Assembly: GCF_018614055.1 (NCBI RefSeq)
Contig: NZ_JAGGPB010000038.1
Location: 38,347-102,346 of the forward strand
Direction: 5' to 3'
Origin: Streptomyces sp. ISL-98
GTDB taxonomy: Bacteria > Actinomycetota > Actinomycetes > Streptomycetales > Streptomycetaceae
DNA length: 64,000 nt
Shown here: piece after piece, positions 50,164-59,121 of the stretch
Numbering within the stretch: the stretch's first letter is position 1
How the letters are laid out: each line of letters opens with the position of its first letter
Notes under the pieces: generated by a model
Databases searched by the model: none
Told to the model about the DNA's origin: nothing
What the model saw: the letters and a program-made list of their open reading frames with translations, nothing else
Made by a program: the position numbers and the translations under genes

Positions 50164-50472
50164 GACATCAGGCTACCCGTTCACTCGTACCTCCAGCCGA
50201 TGCTCCCGGTGCTCGTACTAGATGCCCCAGGCTACCGATGGCGCTTCCGAGTCGACTCGATTCGATGACACAGCGGCTGGGTTCGTTGTGTAGGGTCTCG
50301 CTGCCCGTGGTGTCCCGTCTCTGCCGATCTGGTCCTTGTCTCAGTTGGGCGGGTCCGATTCGCTCGTCGTCTCAGACGATCTGGTCCGCCAGATTGTCTG
50401 AGACGAGCTGTCATGGGGCACGGGCGGAAGTCGCCGACCAGCGGGCTTGGAGAGCATGCTGCGGATCCCGCG
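50164..50472. other. Intergenic with repeated CTGAGAC/CCAGATC motifs
   Basis: No gene. It contains GATCTGGTCC twice (50336, 50378), an ACAGCGGCT block at about 50,268 that recurs at 52,087, and the long palindrome listed next. The same motifs reappear at 51,895-52,110, on the other side of the SET-domain gene. Confidence 0.45.
50367..50406. repeat. Long near-perfect palindrome
   Basis: Arms TCGTCTCAGACGATCTGG and CCAGATTGTCTGAGACGA (one mismatch) around TCCG. Either a terminator-like hairpin or the terminus of a mobile element. Confidence 0.6.
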
Positions 50473-50838
50473 CTAAGGAAGATCGTTTCCCGCGAGGAAC
50501 CGATGGGCCGCCGGCAGACCTACCTCATCCAGCGCCCACCGCGCCTGCCCCTCCTGCTGAAAGAGTTCCGCGAACGTCCGCCACAGGTGTACCCCAACCG
50601 GAGACGACTTCACCGCATCACGCCAGTGCAGTCGAGTTCGGTCATCTGTGCAGGCGACTTCGGACATTGACAGCGGTAGGCCGAGCGCCACCGGCTCCCG
50701 GTCTACTCCCTCCGGTCGTCCTCGTCGGCCCTGTTCCGTATAGCTACGGCCAGGTGGCGAGTAGCTCTGAGTAACCGTCTGGCAGCAGTCCCCGGTGAGG
50801 CCGATGGCTGACACGGGCCGCAGCGTCATCGTGGTCAT
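50473..50838 (-). CDS. Small hypothetical protein
   Basis: 121 residues from ATG 50838. Its second half (LPLSMSEVACTDDRTRLHWR, SSPVGVHLWRTFAELFQQEG) looks protein-like, with regular helix periodicity; the first half is low complexity. No family recognised, weak ribosome-binding site. It follows the SET-domain gene by 29 bp on the same strand. Confidence 0.4.
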   Translation of the reverse strand: MTTMTLRPVSAIGLTGDCCQTVTQSYSPPGRSYTEQGRRGRPEGVDREPVALGLPLSMSEVACTDDRTRLHWRDAVKSSPVGVHLWRTFAELFQQEGQARWALDEVGLPAAHRFLAGNDLP

Positions 50839-50867
50839 GCAGGTCTCACGCCGCACGACCGGGCGGG

Positions 50868-51353
50868 TTACCCGCGGCTGTCTCGGCGGGCGGCCAGGGC
50901 CTGGTCGATCTCGATGAGGTAAGGGGCGACAAAGCCGTGGTAGTCCGCTTTGCGTTCGGCCGGTAGATCCCGCCAGCCGGTGATACGGCCACGGCAGCGG
51001 CGCGAGCCGCACCGGCAGCGGGCGGCGAAGTAGTCGACCGAGTAGTTCCGCATCGCATAGTCAAAAGTGATCTCGTCGCCTACGGCGATGGGTGCACGGG
51101 CGACGTAGTCGTGAGCACCACTGGCATTGAGGCGGATCCCGCAGTTCGGTTCACACGAGTGGTTCACCTTCGAGACGAGCCCGCCAAGCAACACGAAACG
51201 TTCCGCACTGACCTGGGAGGCGTGGGAGTGATTGCGGTCCAGTTCACGGTCGATGACACCAACCATCACCGTCTCATCGATCTGGAAAGGCCGGGTGGCG
51301 AAAACACCTTCTCCTTTTTCATGAGTTCCCCGGAGTTCGAAGCCGTTATCCAT
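50868..51353 (-). CDS. SET-domain protein (lysine methyltransferase-like)
   Basis: 161 residues from ATG 51353. A compact SET domain: FELRGTHEKGEGVFATRPFQ, VNHSCEPNCGIRLNASGAHD (the N-H-S-C core of the SAM-binding pseudoknot), VGDEITFDYAMRNYSVDYFA and post-SET cysteines CRCGSRRCRGRITGW. Such proteins transfer methyl groups to lysine; bacterial substrates are mostly unknown. It is transcribed with the small hypothetical gene and lies between repeated motifs, so it may be part of an uncharacterised mobile unit. Confidence 0.85.
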   Translation of the reverse strand: MDNGFELRGTHEKGEGVFATRPFQIDETVMVGVIDRELDRNHSHASQVSAERFVLLGGLVSKVNHSCEPNCGIRLNASGAHDYVARAPIAVGDEITFDYAMRNYSVDYFAARCRCGSRRCRGRITGWRDLPAERKADYHGFVAPYLIEIDQALAARRDSRG

Positions 51354-51459
51354 CGTCGCCTGCTCTCTGCGGGATCAGCACGCCCGCGGGTGATCAAGCT
51401 GCGGGCACGACAAAATCGATGCGCCGCCGAGGGGCTCCTCGACCACGGTCTGTTGATCC

Positions 51460-51901
51460 TTGCATCACACCCAGACTTTCCAGAGCAACGTGTTCAAGCA
51501 CTATCGGGCGCTCCTGGCCGCCCTTCAGGAAGATCCTGTCCGGCACGGCCTCGACGTCGCCACGAACTCCGCCTTCATCCTCGGCTTGGACGCTGGGACT
51601 TCCTGGAACATGCTCACCGGCTTCCAGGAATGGCTCGTCGTCCACCTCGATCGCGGCCACGATCTCACCTGGCCCGGGGCGGTTCATCGTCCGCCACCTC
51701 ACCCCCAGCGGCTGGATCCACCCACTTACCCCGCAAGCCGATGCCGAGGCCATCGCCACCCTCTACCGGCTTCTGCGCGAGTACTTCGACCAACGCGAAC
51801 AGCCCGCCAGCCTCTCCACGATCTTCAAGGACTACCAGTCGTGGCTGACCACCCAGGCGTGGTATCAGTTCGAAACAGTGGAGCCGGACCAGATCAACTG
51901 A
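51460..51901 (+). pseudogene. Hypothetical protein with a +1 frameshift
   Basis: TTG 51460 begins HHTQTFQSNVFKHYRALLAA, SAFILGLDAGTSWNMLTGFQ and EWLVVHLDRGHDLTWPG. Removing one G from the GGGG run at about 51,675 continues it with RFIVRHLTPSGWIHPLTPQA and DYQSWLTTQAWYQFETVEPD to 51901, 146 residues in total. The sequence reads as a genuine protein across both frames, but I do not recognise it. Confidence 0.5.
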
Positions 51902-52048
51902 GACAGCACCGGACATCCTGGCCTCCGGGGCCAGATCGGCTGAGATTTCCAGCGGCGCAGCGTCTCAATTCTTCTGGTCGCCGCAGAACACAGCCCTGCC
52001 CTCGGGCCAGATCATTTGCGACGGGACACGTGGCACAGGTCGTGCGCG

Positions 52049-54400
52049 CTACCAGCGGTTCTTCCGCTGTCTCAGGCCGATGGCACAGCGGCTCAGTCTC
52101 AGGAAGCTGGCATTTTCTCGCGGTTCCGGCATTGTTTCCCGGCCCTGGTCATCGACGTTGCGCACGGCGGGCTCTGCCGCCTCGCCCCTCTGGTTTCCCT
52201 GTCGGCGTACCGCTTCGAGCGCGCGCTCGTGGGTGAGCCGCCAGTCATCGAAGTGAAAGCGGACGCTGAACAGGCATCGAGAGGTGGCGGCAAGATCCCA
52301 TGCAATCTCGTCCGCCCCTCGCTCTGCCGCCTGCAGGCACAGCGAGGTGATGGTCCCTCGGTCGGACTCGTACCAGCCCAGTGGGTCGGCGGCCATCCTT
52401 TCGACCACGTCGGCGGATACTGGGGGCCGGTGAGCCAAGCTGTGTACTACGGTGAAGTCCCCTCCGCACACGGCACGGTGAGCAAGGTCGGCCAGCGCCA
52501 GTGTGGTCGCCGCGGCTCGGTCGAGAGCCGCCGCCTGTTCCGTCCGTGGTTCGGCCTCGGTCATTAGCTCCAGAGCAAAGAGCCTCACGAGGTCATGCAT
52601 GCGGTAACGGGGCTGTGTGATCCCTGCCGGGCTGGTTACATCTACCAGACGAGCATCCAGCAGCTGCTCCAGAAGGTCTTCGGCGTCGCGTAGGGACGTA
52701 TCCATAAGCGGGGCGCAGATCCAGTCCGGGAAGTCCGGGGTCACGAGGAGGGACAGCCGGCGAAGCAGCTTACGTGCCGCCGGACTCAGCCCCTGGTGCG
52801 ACAGCTCCAGACTGCTACGCACCTCCAGGCTCTCGTGGGCAAGTTCATCCAGTCGGCACCGCTCGTCGGCCAGACGGGACGCCGCCTTCTGGAGCGTCCA
52901 GTGAGGCCTGGACGCCAGCTTGGCTCCCACGATGCGCACCGCCAGAGGCAACCGGCCGCAAAACTCGATCAATTGGGCGGCCACAGCAGACTCCGCAGAC
53001 AGCCGCTGCTCGCCGACCAGCCGGTTGAGCAGGGAGTAGGCCTGCTGTTGCCCGAAGACTCCCAGCTCCAGCACCTGAGCGTTGGGAACGGTGGTCAGCC
53101 GCGTACGACTCGTGACGAGCACACCGCAGCTTCCCGTACCAGGCAGCAAGGGCCTGACCTGGCTGGCGTCTCCTGCGTTATCCAGGACGAGGAGCATGCG
53201 CCGGTCGGCGAGCAAGTTCCGAAACAGCGCGGCGCGTTCGTCCAATGAACCGGGTATGGATGCCCCCGACAGGCCGAGGTCCCGCAGAAACCGGGCAAGT
53301 ACTTCCTCGGCAGCGACCGGATGACGGTCCATTCCACGGAGGTTGACGTACAGCTGGCCATCGCTGAACACAGGCCTCAGCTGGTGGGCCACATGGACGG
53401 CGAGGGCCGTCTTGCCCGTACCGCCGGGGCCCACGATCATCGCCACCGGCACGGTGGCTGTACCAGGAACGAGTACGGCGCGCATCGTGCGGATCTCATC
53501 CTCACGGCCGACGAACTCCGCGAGGTCCCCTGGCAATTGGCATGGAGCGTTTGGAGGGGTACTACGTGCATTGGGCTCGGCGCGTGAAGTGCGGTGCCGA
53601 GGTGTCTCGTGGGCGGGGTCGGCAGCGGAGTCGGCGCCACTCAGCAAGCGCTCGTGCATCCTCCGCAGCTCCTCACCCGGTGCCACTGCGAGTTCCTCCC
53701 GTAGCAGGTCGGCGGTGTCACGGTAGAGCTGGAGCGCGTCGGCCTGGCGGCCGGACCGAAAGAGAGCCAACATGAGTTGGGCTCGTGGGCGCTCCAGCAG
53801 CGGGTACTGTTGGGCAAATGCCGAGAGCTCGGTGATGAGGTCCTCGTACAGGCCCAGGCCGAGCTGGATGTCCGCGCAGGCCTCGCGAGTGGCAATGTAC
53901 TCCTCTTCCCAGCGGCGGACCTCGGGCTGCCACGCCTGGGATGTGATGCCGGACAGAACGGGCCCACGCCACAATGACAGTGCCGCCTTGAGCCGCGACA
54001 AAGCCCGTTCGGAGTCGTTCGCCTCGGTGTGCCTGCGCGCTTCTTCCCGAAGCCCACGAAACTGGAGAGTATCGAGGTGAACGCCCTCCGTAACGAAACG
54101 GTAGCCGGGGCGTTGGGTGACAAGCAGATCCCGCCCGGCGCCGACTTGCCTCAACGTACGACGCAGCTTGGAGACGCAGGCGGCGATCTGATTGGCGGGA
54201 TCGGTCGGCAGGTCTTCCCACGTGCAATCGACAAGATGCTGGACAGGGACCACTTCGCCGGCTCGCAACAACAGGGCGCCGAGGACGGTCCGCAGCCGCG
54301 GCGCTGACAACTCCCACAACTGTCCATCCAGCCGGATCTCGAGCGGCCCGAGCACCCGGAACTCCAGCAGCCCGCCCCCCGAAGGTGACGAATGCAACAC
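52049..54400 (-). CDS. AfsR/SARP-family regulator, C-terminally truncated
   Basis: 783 residues; GTG 54400 has GGGGGAG 4 nt upstream. Domains in order: OmpR-type winged helix (LLEFRVLGPLEIRLDGQLWE), bacterial transcriptional activation domain (about 95-245), NB-ARC ATPase with Walker A GPGGTGKTALAV, MLLVLDNAGDASQVRPLLPG and GRLPLAVRIVGAKLASRPHW, then a winged-helix region (YRMHDLVRLFA). AfsR-like proteins normally go on with a TPR domain of some 200-300 residues. Here similarity stops soon after LTHERALEAVRRQGNQRGEA, next to a repeat-containing junction at about 52,110. Such regulators activate secondary-metabolite clusters; no cluster is visible here. Confidence 0.8.
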   Translation of the reverse strand: MLHSSPSGGGLLEFRVLGPLEIRLDGQLWELSAPRLRTVLGALLLRAGEVVPVQHLVDCTWEDLPTDPANQIAACVSKLRRTLRQVGAGRDLLVTQRPGYRFVTEGVHLDTLQFRGLREEARRHTEANDSERALSRLKAALSLWRGPVLSGITSQAWQPEVRRWEEEYIATREACADIQLGLGLYEDLITELSAFAQQYPLLERPRAQLMLALFRSGRQADALQLYRDTADLLREELAVAPGEELRRMHERLLSGADSAADPAHETPRHRTSRAEPNARSTPPNAPCQLPGDLAEFVGREDEIRTMRAVLVPGTATVPVAMIVGPGGTGKTALAVHVAHQLRPVFSDGQLYVNLRGMDRHPVAAEEVLARFLRDLGLSGASIPGSLDERAALFRNLLADRRMLLVLDNAGDASQVRPLLPGTGSCGVLVTSRTRLTTVPNAQVLELGVFGQQQAYSLLNRLVGEQRLSAESAVAAQLIEFCGRLPLAVRIVGAKLASRPHWTLQKAASRLADERCRLDELAHESLEVRSSLELSHQGLSPAARKLLRRLSLLVTPDFPDWICAPLMDTSLRDAEDLLEQLLDARLVDVTSPAGITQPRYRMHDLVRLFALELMTEAEPRTEQAAALDRAAATTLALADLAHRAVCGGDFTVVHSLAHRPPVSADVVERMAADPLGWYESDRGTITSLCLQAAERGADEIAWDLAATSRCLFSVRFHFDDWRLTHERALEAVRRQGNQRGEAAEPAVRNVDDQGRETMPEPRENASFLRLSRCAIGLRQRKNRW

Positions 54401-54944
54401 TTTGCTCCCCCTTGCACGTAAACGTGTAACACCCCAAGACTTACCCACGCCTGTGACATGTCCGTCACAAGATGTGATGTTGATCATGATGGGGCGCGAG
54501 CTTGGCACGCAGGTTTTTCGCGCCGGGGGATCGAGGGTCCCGGAGTAGGTCTTCTCTTCCCGGCTCCTCGCAATCCGCTGCTTGGCGAGCAAGTACCGCG
54601 CGGGTCGGTACGCGGGCCGGTCGACTCGCCGACCTGCTCCCGTCCACGTACCGGGCGACATCCTGGTCCTGGAGAACCTCGCGCACGGCCGGCTGCCTCG
54701 CCCGAGGCACCGGCTCGCCCCTACCCGCCAATGCCCACGTGCCCCAGCCCACGCAGGGCGGGTGCCTCTCGCCCCAACGTCGTGTCAATTTCGGTGATAC
54801 CGGCTCTGCGGCATAGGGCATCACCTTGACCAGCAGCATTGAGGGAGTCTCACGCCCCTGTCCGGGTGGTTGTGGTCTCAGTTCCGTGGCATTCCTTCAG
54901 GCGATCGGGCGCCTCCGCGGGGCGGGTGCCGGGCAGGCCTGCTT
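54401..54944. other. Intergenic, nothing certain
   Basis: About 540 bp upstream of the SARP gene up to an IS5 remnant. A weak dyad GTGAC-6 bp-GTCAC lies at 54,453-54,468, upstream of the SARP start, and could be an operator. Short open frames have no recognisable product. Confidence 0.3.
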
Positions 54945-55542
54945 ACTGATCGTTTCAGAATGAGGTGCGGAGGGCGTCGCAAGCAGATGATGCTGCAGGC
55001 GAGTTGGAGGAGCCCCAGGTGGAGGTCGGCTCGTATGTCGTAGCGGATCCGCAGTCGCTTGAACTGGTGGAGCCAGGCGAAGGTCCGCTCGACGACCCAG
55101 CGGGTCTTTTCCAGGCCGGAGCCGTGTGCTGTGGCTTTGCGGGCGATCTTCGGTGTGATGCCCCCTGCACGTAGAAGCCGGCGGTTGGGCGGGCGCGGTC
55201 AACCGGCGAAGGTCCGGTGTGAGCCTCCCTTTCAAGGCCCTCACGTGTGAGCCGTCGACCGCCGCGTCGTCCAGGTCCGCAAGGCTGGCCCGCCGCAGCT
55301 CCGTCAGAAGGACCGCGTGCAGGCGGGCCAGACGCCTGCTTCAGTCCAGTCCCGCAGGGCAGCCCGATCGCCCACCGGCAACCGCCCCAGTATCGCCGGC
55401 GCCGCGGTAGACGGGGCGGCAGCAGCGGAGCGACACGTTCCTACAGCTCATCAGGCACAAGATCATCCGACACCCGCAGAACTTGCCGTCGGCAACCTCA
55501 ACCGCCAAGCCCCTGCACCCAACTCATTCCGAAATGATCAGT
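54945..55542. mobile_element. Internally deleted IS5-family element
   Basis: 598 bp with 20-bp terminal inverted repeats (ACTGATCGTTTCAGAATGAG at left, two mismatches at right). Minus-strand remnants of the transposase are readable: DWTEAGVWP, DDAAVDGSHVRALKG and PSPVDRARP, then ITPKIARKATAHGSGLEKTR, VVERTFAWLHQFKRLRIRYD and ADLHLGLLQLACSIICLRR. About 200-250 bp of the catalytic centre are missing and frames are shifted. It cannot transpose itself but keeps both ends. Confidence 0.75.
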
Positions 55543-55568
55543 TGGCCAAATGAGTTGGCTTCTCACTC

Positions 55569-56543
55569 TCAGGATGAGTGTCCGTAGCGGGTGGCAATCG
55601 CGGCGGCGCGGTTGCGTAGGGAGGTGCGCAACGACTGCGGGGATAGGGCTTCCGCGTCCGTGCCGAGCTGCCACAGCGCCCATTCGGCGTGTCGTGAATC
55701 TTGGAAGGTCACCTCCAGTCGCAGCCAGCCGTCTGCGTCGGGTTCTTCTGCGCGGACGGCCAGCGCGGTGTCCAGCAGGTCCTCCCGCCGCGCCGGGTTC
55801 ACCCGTACCAGCACGGTGATGTGGTCGCCGCCGGAGAGAAACTGCGCGGAGCGTTCCCGCCAGATCCGGTCCAGGTCGACCCGGTTTGGTCGCTGTGCCG
55901 TTTCGGGGAGTTCCTCGGCGGCCAACACCCGCGACAGCCGGTAGGTGCGGTCCGCGCCAGATCTCGTGGCCAGCAAGTAGACCCGGTCGCGTACGGTGAC
56001 CAGGCCGATCGGGTCCACCGTGCGCCACTGTGGTGTCTGGCCTGTGGCCGCGTAGTGGATGCGCAGCTTGTGTCCGGCGAGCACCGCGCGCCTGACCTCG
56101 ATCATTGTGGTGTTGGGTACCTCCTGAGTGCCGAGCCGGCGTGAGAGCAGGTCGGTCTCCGGGTCGACGAGAAATCGCTGGGCCGCGTCGCTCGCGGAGG
56201 CCCGGTGGCTTTCGGGCAGTGCGTCGACCACCTTCCGCATGGCCGAAGCGAGCGCCGAGCCGAGGCCGAATACCTGCTCGCCGCGCCCCGATCCGGCGGT
56301 CAGCAAGGCGAGGGCCTCGTCGTGGTTCAGTCCGGTGAGCTCGGTCCGGAAACCGGGGGAGAGCGCGAAACCGCCGTGCCTGCCGCGTTCGGCGTAGACC
56401 GGGACGCCGGCCGCGGACAGCGCCTCGATGTCGCGCAGCACGGTGCGGGTGGATACCTCCAGCTCGCGGGCCAGCGTGTCCGCTGTCAGCCGACCGCGCT
56501 GGCGCAGCAGTAGCACCAGTGAGACCAACCGGTCGGCACGCAT
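55569..56543 (-). CDS. WYL-domain (YafY-type) transcriptional regulator
   Basis: 324 residues from ATG 56543. N-terminal DeoR-type helix-turn-helix (RADRLVSLVLLLRQRGRLTA, ELEVSTRTVLRDIEALSAAG), then a WYL domain (about 140-225: VRRAVLAGHKLRIHYAATGQ, DPIGLVTVRDRVYLLATR, TYRLSRV) and a WCX-like C-terminus. WYL regulators sense small ligands or nucleic acids. It is divergent from a RidA gene 131 bp away and probably controls that promoter region. Confidence 0.9.
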   Translation of the reverse strand: MRADRLVSLVLLLRQRGRLTADTLARELEVSTRTVLRDIEALSAAGVPVYAERGRHGGFALSPGFRTELTGLNHDEALALLTAGSGRGEQVFGLGSALASAMRKVVDALPESHRASASDAAQRFLVDPETDLLSRRLGTQEVPNTTMIEVRRAVLAGHKLRIHYAATGQTPQWRTVDPIGLVTVRDRVYLLATRSGADRTYRLSRVLAAEELPETAQRPNRVDLDRIWRERSAQFLSGGDHITVLVRVNPARREDLLDTALAVRAEEPDADGWLRLEVTFQDSRHAEWALWQLGTDAEALSPQSLRTSLRNRAAAIATRYGHSS

Positions 56544-56674
56544 ACGAGAACTTTAACGGAATACATGACTGAGGGTGTCGTGATTTGTTGGGAGGCTCGT
56601 TGACGCGACGTCAAAGCCGGCGGCTACCGAGCCGATGGACGTACGTACTTCCCGATGAATCAAATGGAGCTGAT

Positions 56675-57076
56675 GTGGCAGTGGAACGAACGGCGGTCAA
56701 CCCGGTGACGTGGTCGGTGGAGATGGGATTCAACCAGGGTGAGGTCGTCTCCGGGCACACACGGACCCTGTACATCTCGGGGCAGACCGCGATGAGCGGC
56801 GACGGCAAGCCCCAGCATGACGGTGACATGGCGGCGCAGTTGACGCTGAGCATCGACAACCTGGAGGCCGTGCTCGGCGAGGCCGGCATGTCTCTCGCGA
56901 ACCTCGTCCGGCTCAACGTCTACACGACCGACGTCGATCTGCTTTTCCAGCACTACGGCGTGCTGGCGGGCCGGTTGGGCGCCGCCGAGGTGGCGCCGAC
57001 CACCACGATGCTCGGCGTGATGCGACTGGCGATCCCCGGCCAGATGGTCGAGCTTGAGGGAACCGCCGTCGCGTAA
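56675..57076 (+). CDS. RidA/YjgF-family protein
   Basis: 133 residues from GTG 56675 with GGAG 5 nt upstream. RidA fold features: RTLYISGQTAMSGDGKPQHD, QLTLSIDNLEAVLGEAGMSL, LVRLNVYTTDVDLL and TTTMLGVMRLAIPGQMVELE. The conserved RidA Arg that binds the carboxylate (normally R105 in the R-x-x-V/P context) falls in VMRLAIPG. Members deaminate reactive enamines/imines in the cytosol. Divergent from the WYL regulator and followed by a terminator. Confidence 0.9.
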   Translation: MAVERTAVNPVTWSVEMGFNQGEVVSGHTRTLYISGQTAMSGDGKPQHDGDMAAQLTLSIDNLEAVLGEAGMSLANLVRLNVYTTDVDLLFQHYGVLAGRLGAAEVAPTTTMLGVMRLAIPGQMVELEGTAVA

Positions 57077-57091
57077 TGCGACCTCGCCGCC

Positions 57092-57130
57092 CCTGCTACT
57101 CGTGCCGGTCGAACCGGCACGAGTAGCAGG
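57092..57130 (+). terminator. Strong terminator after ridA-like gene
   Basis: Perfect 18-bp stem CCTGCTACTCGTGCCGGT with a CGA loop, 15 bp after the stop. Confidence 0.85.
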
Positions 57131-57189
57131 CAGATGGGTGATTACCTGTGCTCAGAATGGTGACAATCGGCGTCTATGGCTCGACGGCG

Positions 57190-57458
57190 AGTCCTTCCTG
57201 CAACGACTGCGACACGCAGACGTCCGCCCGCTGCTCGACGTACGTCAGCGCCGCGGTGTCCGACGGACCCGAGTACGCCTGGGCGAACTCCACACCGACC
57301 GGAAGAACCGGCCCGACCAAGCCACCTTCACCTGCAGATCCTGCGGCTTCGTTGAGCACGCGGATCTGAACGCATCCCACCACATCAGCCAACGCGGATG
57401 GTCGACGTGGTCCGCGGGGGTCGAGTCACAGGGCCCTGCCCTCACGCTCATCGCGTAG
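57190..57458 (+). pseudogene. TnpB C-terminal remnant (IS200/IS605 type)
   Basis: The end of a TnpB zinc-ribbon domain is readable: RPDQATFTCRSCGFVEHADL then NASHHISQRG, where the third RuvC Asp is in ADLNAS. An upstream Cys-x-x-Cys part appears in another frame, so the piece is frameshifted. Nothing of the N-terminal RuvC or wedge domain is left. Confidence 0.6.
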
Positions 57459-57544
57459 GGCTGGACGCAGCCGGGACCCATCACCGCCAGCGATGACCCG
57501 AGCAGCAAGCCCGGGACTTCACGACTTTGTTGGCGGATTCGGTC

Positions 57545-58190
57545 AGGCGGCCAGTCTGAGTCCGAGGCGGGCGAAGCGGCTGATGTGGGTGGTGCCGATG
57601 GGAGTTTCGGTCCACCAGGCATCGAGGCGACGGAAGTTGAGTCCGGCGGCGATCAGGACATGACCGAGGCGGGTCTTGTGCAGCCCACGGTAGGGCGTGG
57701 TCGGTGTCCGTGTCGCCCGGACGGCTTGGGAGACGGCGCCTTCGACTCCGGCGCGTGTGCCCGTAGGCGGCCCTCCACTCAGCGGTTCCCTGTTCGCGCC
57801 GACGCTGGTCGAGAGCTTGCTGCTGGGGTTGGGTCAGCAGGGTGAGGCTTCGGCCGTACTGGTGGTTGGTGGCGCTGGTGCACCGGGCGCGTACCGGGCA
57901 GGCGTCGCAGTCCCTCTTGGCGAAGAGGACCCGGATGATCTCGGTGCCGGTGGGTTTACGCTGTGCGGACCAGCTGACGCTGCGCCGACCGCGGGGGCAG
58001 GTGACCGTGCGGGCCGGCCAGTCGACGGTGAAGGCGCCCTGCCCGAGGCCGTCCCCGGCCCGGCCCTGGGCGGTGGTGTCAGCGAAGACCGGTCCCATCA
58101 GCTCGATGTTCTGCTCGGCATGCCAGTCGTTGCGGCCTACCCAGGTGGCCCCGGCGTCGGCCGGCGGAGCGGGTGACTTCCTCACCCCGC
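57545..58190 (-). pseudogene. IS1182-family transposase remnant
   Basis: From about 58,150 the minus strand encodes RNDWHAEQNIELMGPV, DWPARTVTCPRGRRSVSW and RDCDACPVRARCT (the Cys cluster of IS1182 transposases). After AEWRAAYGHTR the frame shifts; the end NFRRLDAWWTETPIGTTHIS, RFARLGLRLAA lies in another frame and stops at about 57,545. The N-terminal two thirds are absent. Confidence 0.7.
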
Positions 58191-58206
58191 CGGGAGCTGG
58201 TTGTTG

Positions 58207-59121
58207 TCAGATCGACTGCAGTAGGTCGGCCAGCGGTGTTCGCGCCGCGTCCGCTGCGGGACGTGACAGGAACAGCGCGGTGTGGAAGTAGCCGTCTGTC
58301 TCTTTGCCGCGCGGGTCTTCGCCAGCCGCGGTGACCGCCTGGATTGCGTACTGCTGCTCCTGTGCGCTGGTGAAGCGGCGCTGGGGGAAGGTGCGGTCGG
58401 CCGCCTTCTCGGTGACGAGCCCGTACAGCTTGAGGCAGTCGGCGATGGGCTGGTAAGAGCCGGTGCGCAGCACGAACGCGGCGACCCAAACCGGGCCGGG
58501 GATGCTGTCCAGGAGGGGCTGGAAGGTGCGCGGGGAGAGGAAGCTGGATCCGCCGGTGACGGTGATCAGGCGGGTGCGGCGGGCGGCGTGGAGCAGAGCC
58601 GTGCTGGCGGGCGCGGTTTCCAGATTCTCGGCAAACGCCTCGTCCAGCAGGCCGACGGCGCGTGCGTAGGAGACGGCGTGGGGAGCGGCGTCGAGCCCGA
58701 TGACGCGGACCGGGTCCGGGCGGCGGTGGGCCGCGTAAAACTCCCGGTCCCACTGGATCAGCTCGGCGGTGGACAGGGCGGTGGCCTGCGCGGATGTGTA
58801 GTGGGCGTAGAGGTCGTCGAAGGCGAGGTCGTGGTTGAGCAGGGCGGCGTTGATGCCGTACGAGCAGCAGATGTCCAGCACCGTTGCCGGACCTTCGGAG
58901 TCCTGTGAGGATTCGCAAAAGGTGAGCATGCGACGGAAGACGCCCTGCGCATGGTGTGGACTCTGGTACTCCCAGGGACCCAGTGCTCGGAAGTACGCGC
59001 GCGGATCCGGCTGGTTGTAGATGTCGTCGAACGAGGTCATGCCCCCGCCAGCGGAGACAGTCCCCTCCGGGGAGTCGTGAACCGCAGGTGCTCCTGAGTC
59101 TTTCGACTCTCCAGGGGGCAT
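58207..59121 (-). CDS. SAM-dependent methyltransferase-like protein
   Basis: 304 residues; ATG 59121 has GAAAGGA 7 nt upstream, although an inner ATG at 59040 also fits. A Rossmann motif ATVLDICCSYGINAALLN lies at about residues 79-96, followed by VRVIGLDAAPHAVSYARAVG (acidic end of strand 2) and TRLITVTGGSSFLS, with VWVAAFVLRTGSYQP later. This is a class I SAM-binding fold. No acceptor can be named. The C-terminal part contains RRFTSAQEQQYAIQAVTAAG and a phenylalanine-rich strand. Confidence 0.7.
   Translation of the reverse strand: MPPGESKDSGAPAVHDSPEGTVSAGGGMTSFDDIYNQPDPRAYFRALGPWEYQSPHHAQGVFRRMLTFCESSQDSEGPATVLDICCSYGINAALLNHDLAFDDLYAHYTSAQATALSTAELIQWDREFYAAHRRPDPVRVIGLDAAPHAVSYARAVGLLDEAFAENLETAPASTALLHAARRTRLITVTGGSSFLSPRTFQPLLDSIPGPVWVAAFVLRTGSYQPIADCLKLYGLVTEKAADRTFPQRRFTSAQEQQYAIQAVTAAGEDPRGKETDGYFHTALFLSRPAADAARTPLADLLQSI

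Noticed and set aside
52049..54400. Sign of an antibiotic biosynthesis cluster next to the SARP regulator
   Set aside because: No polyketide, peptide or terpene synthase genes are nearby; neighbours are IS remnants and a defence-type gene.
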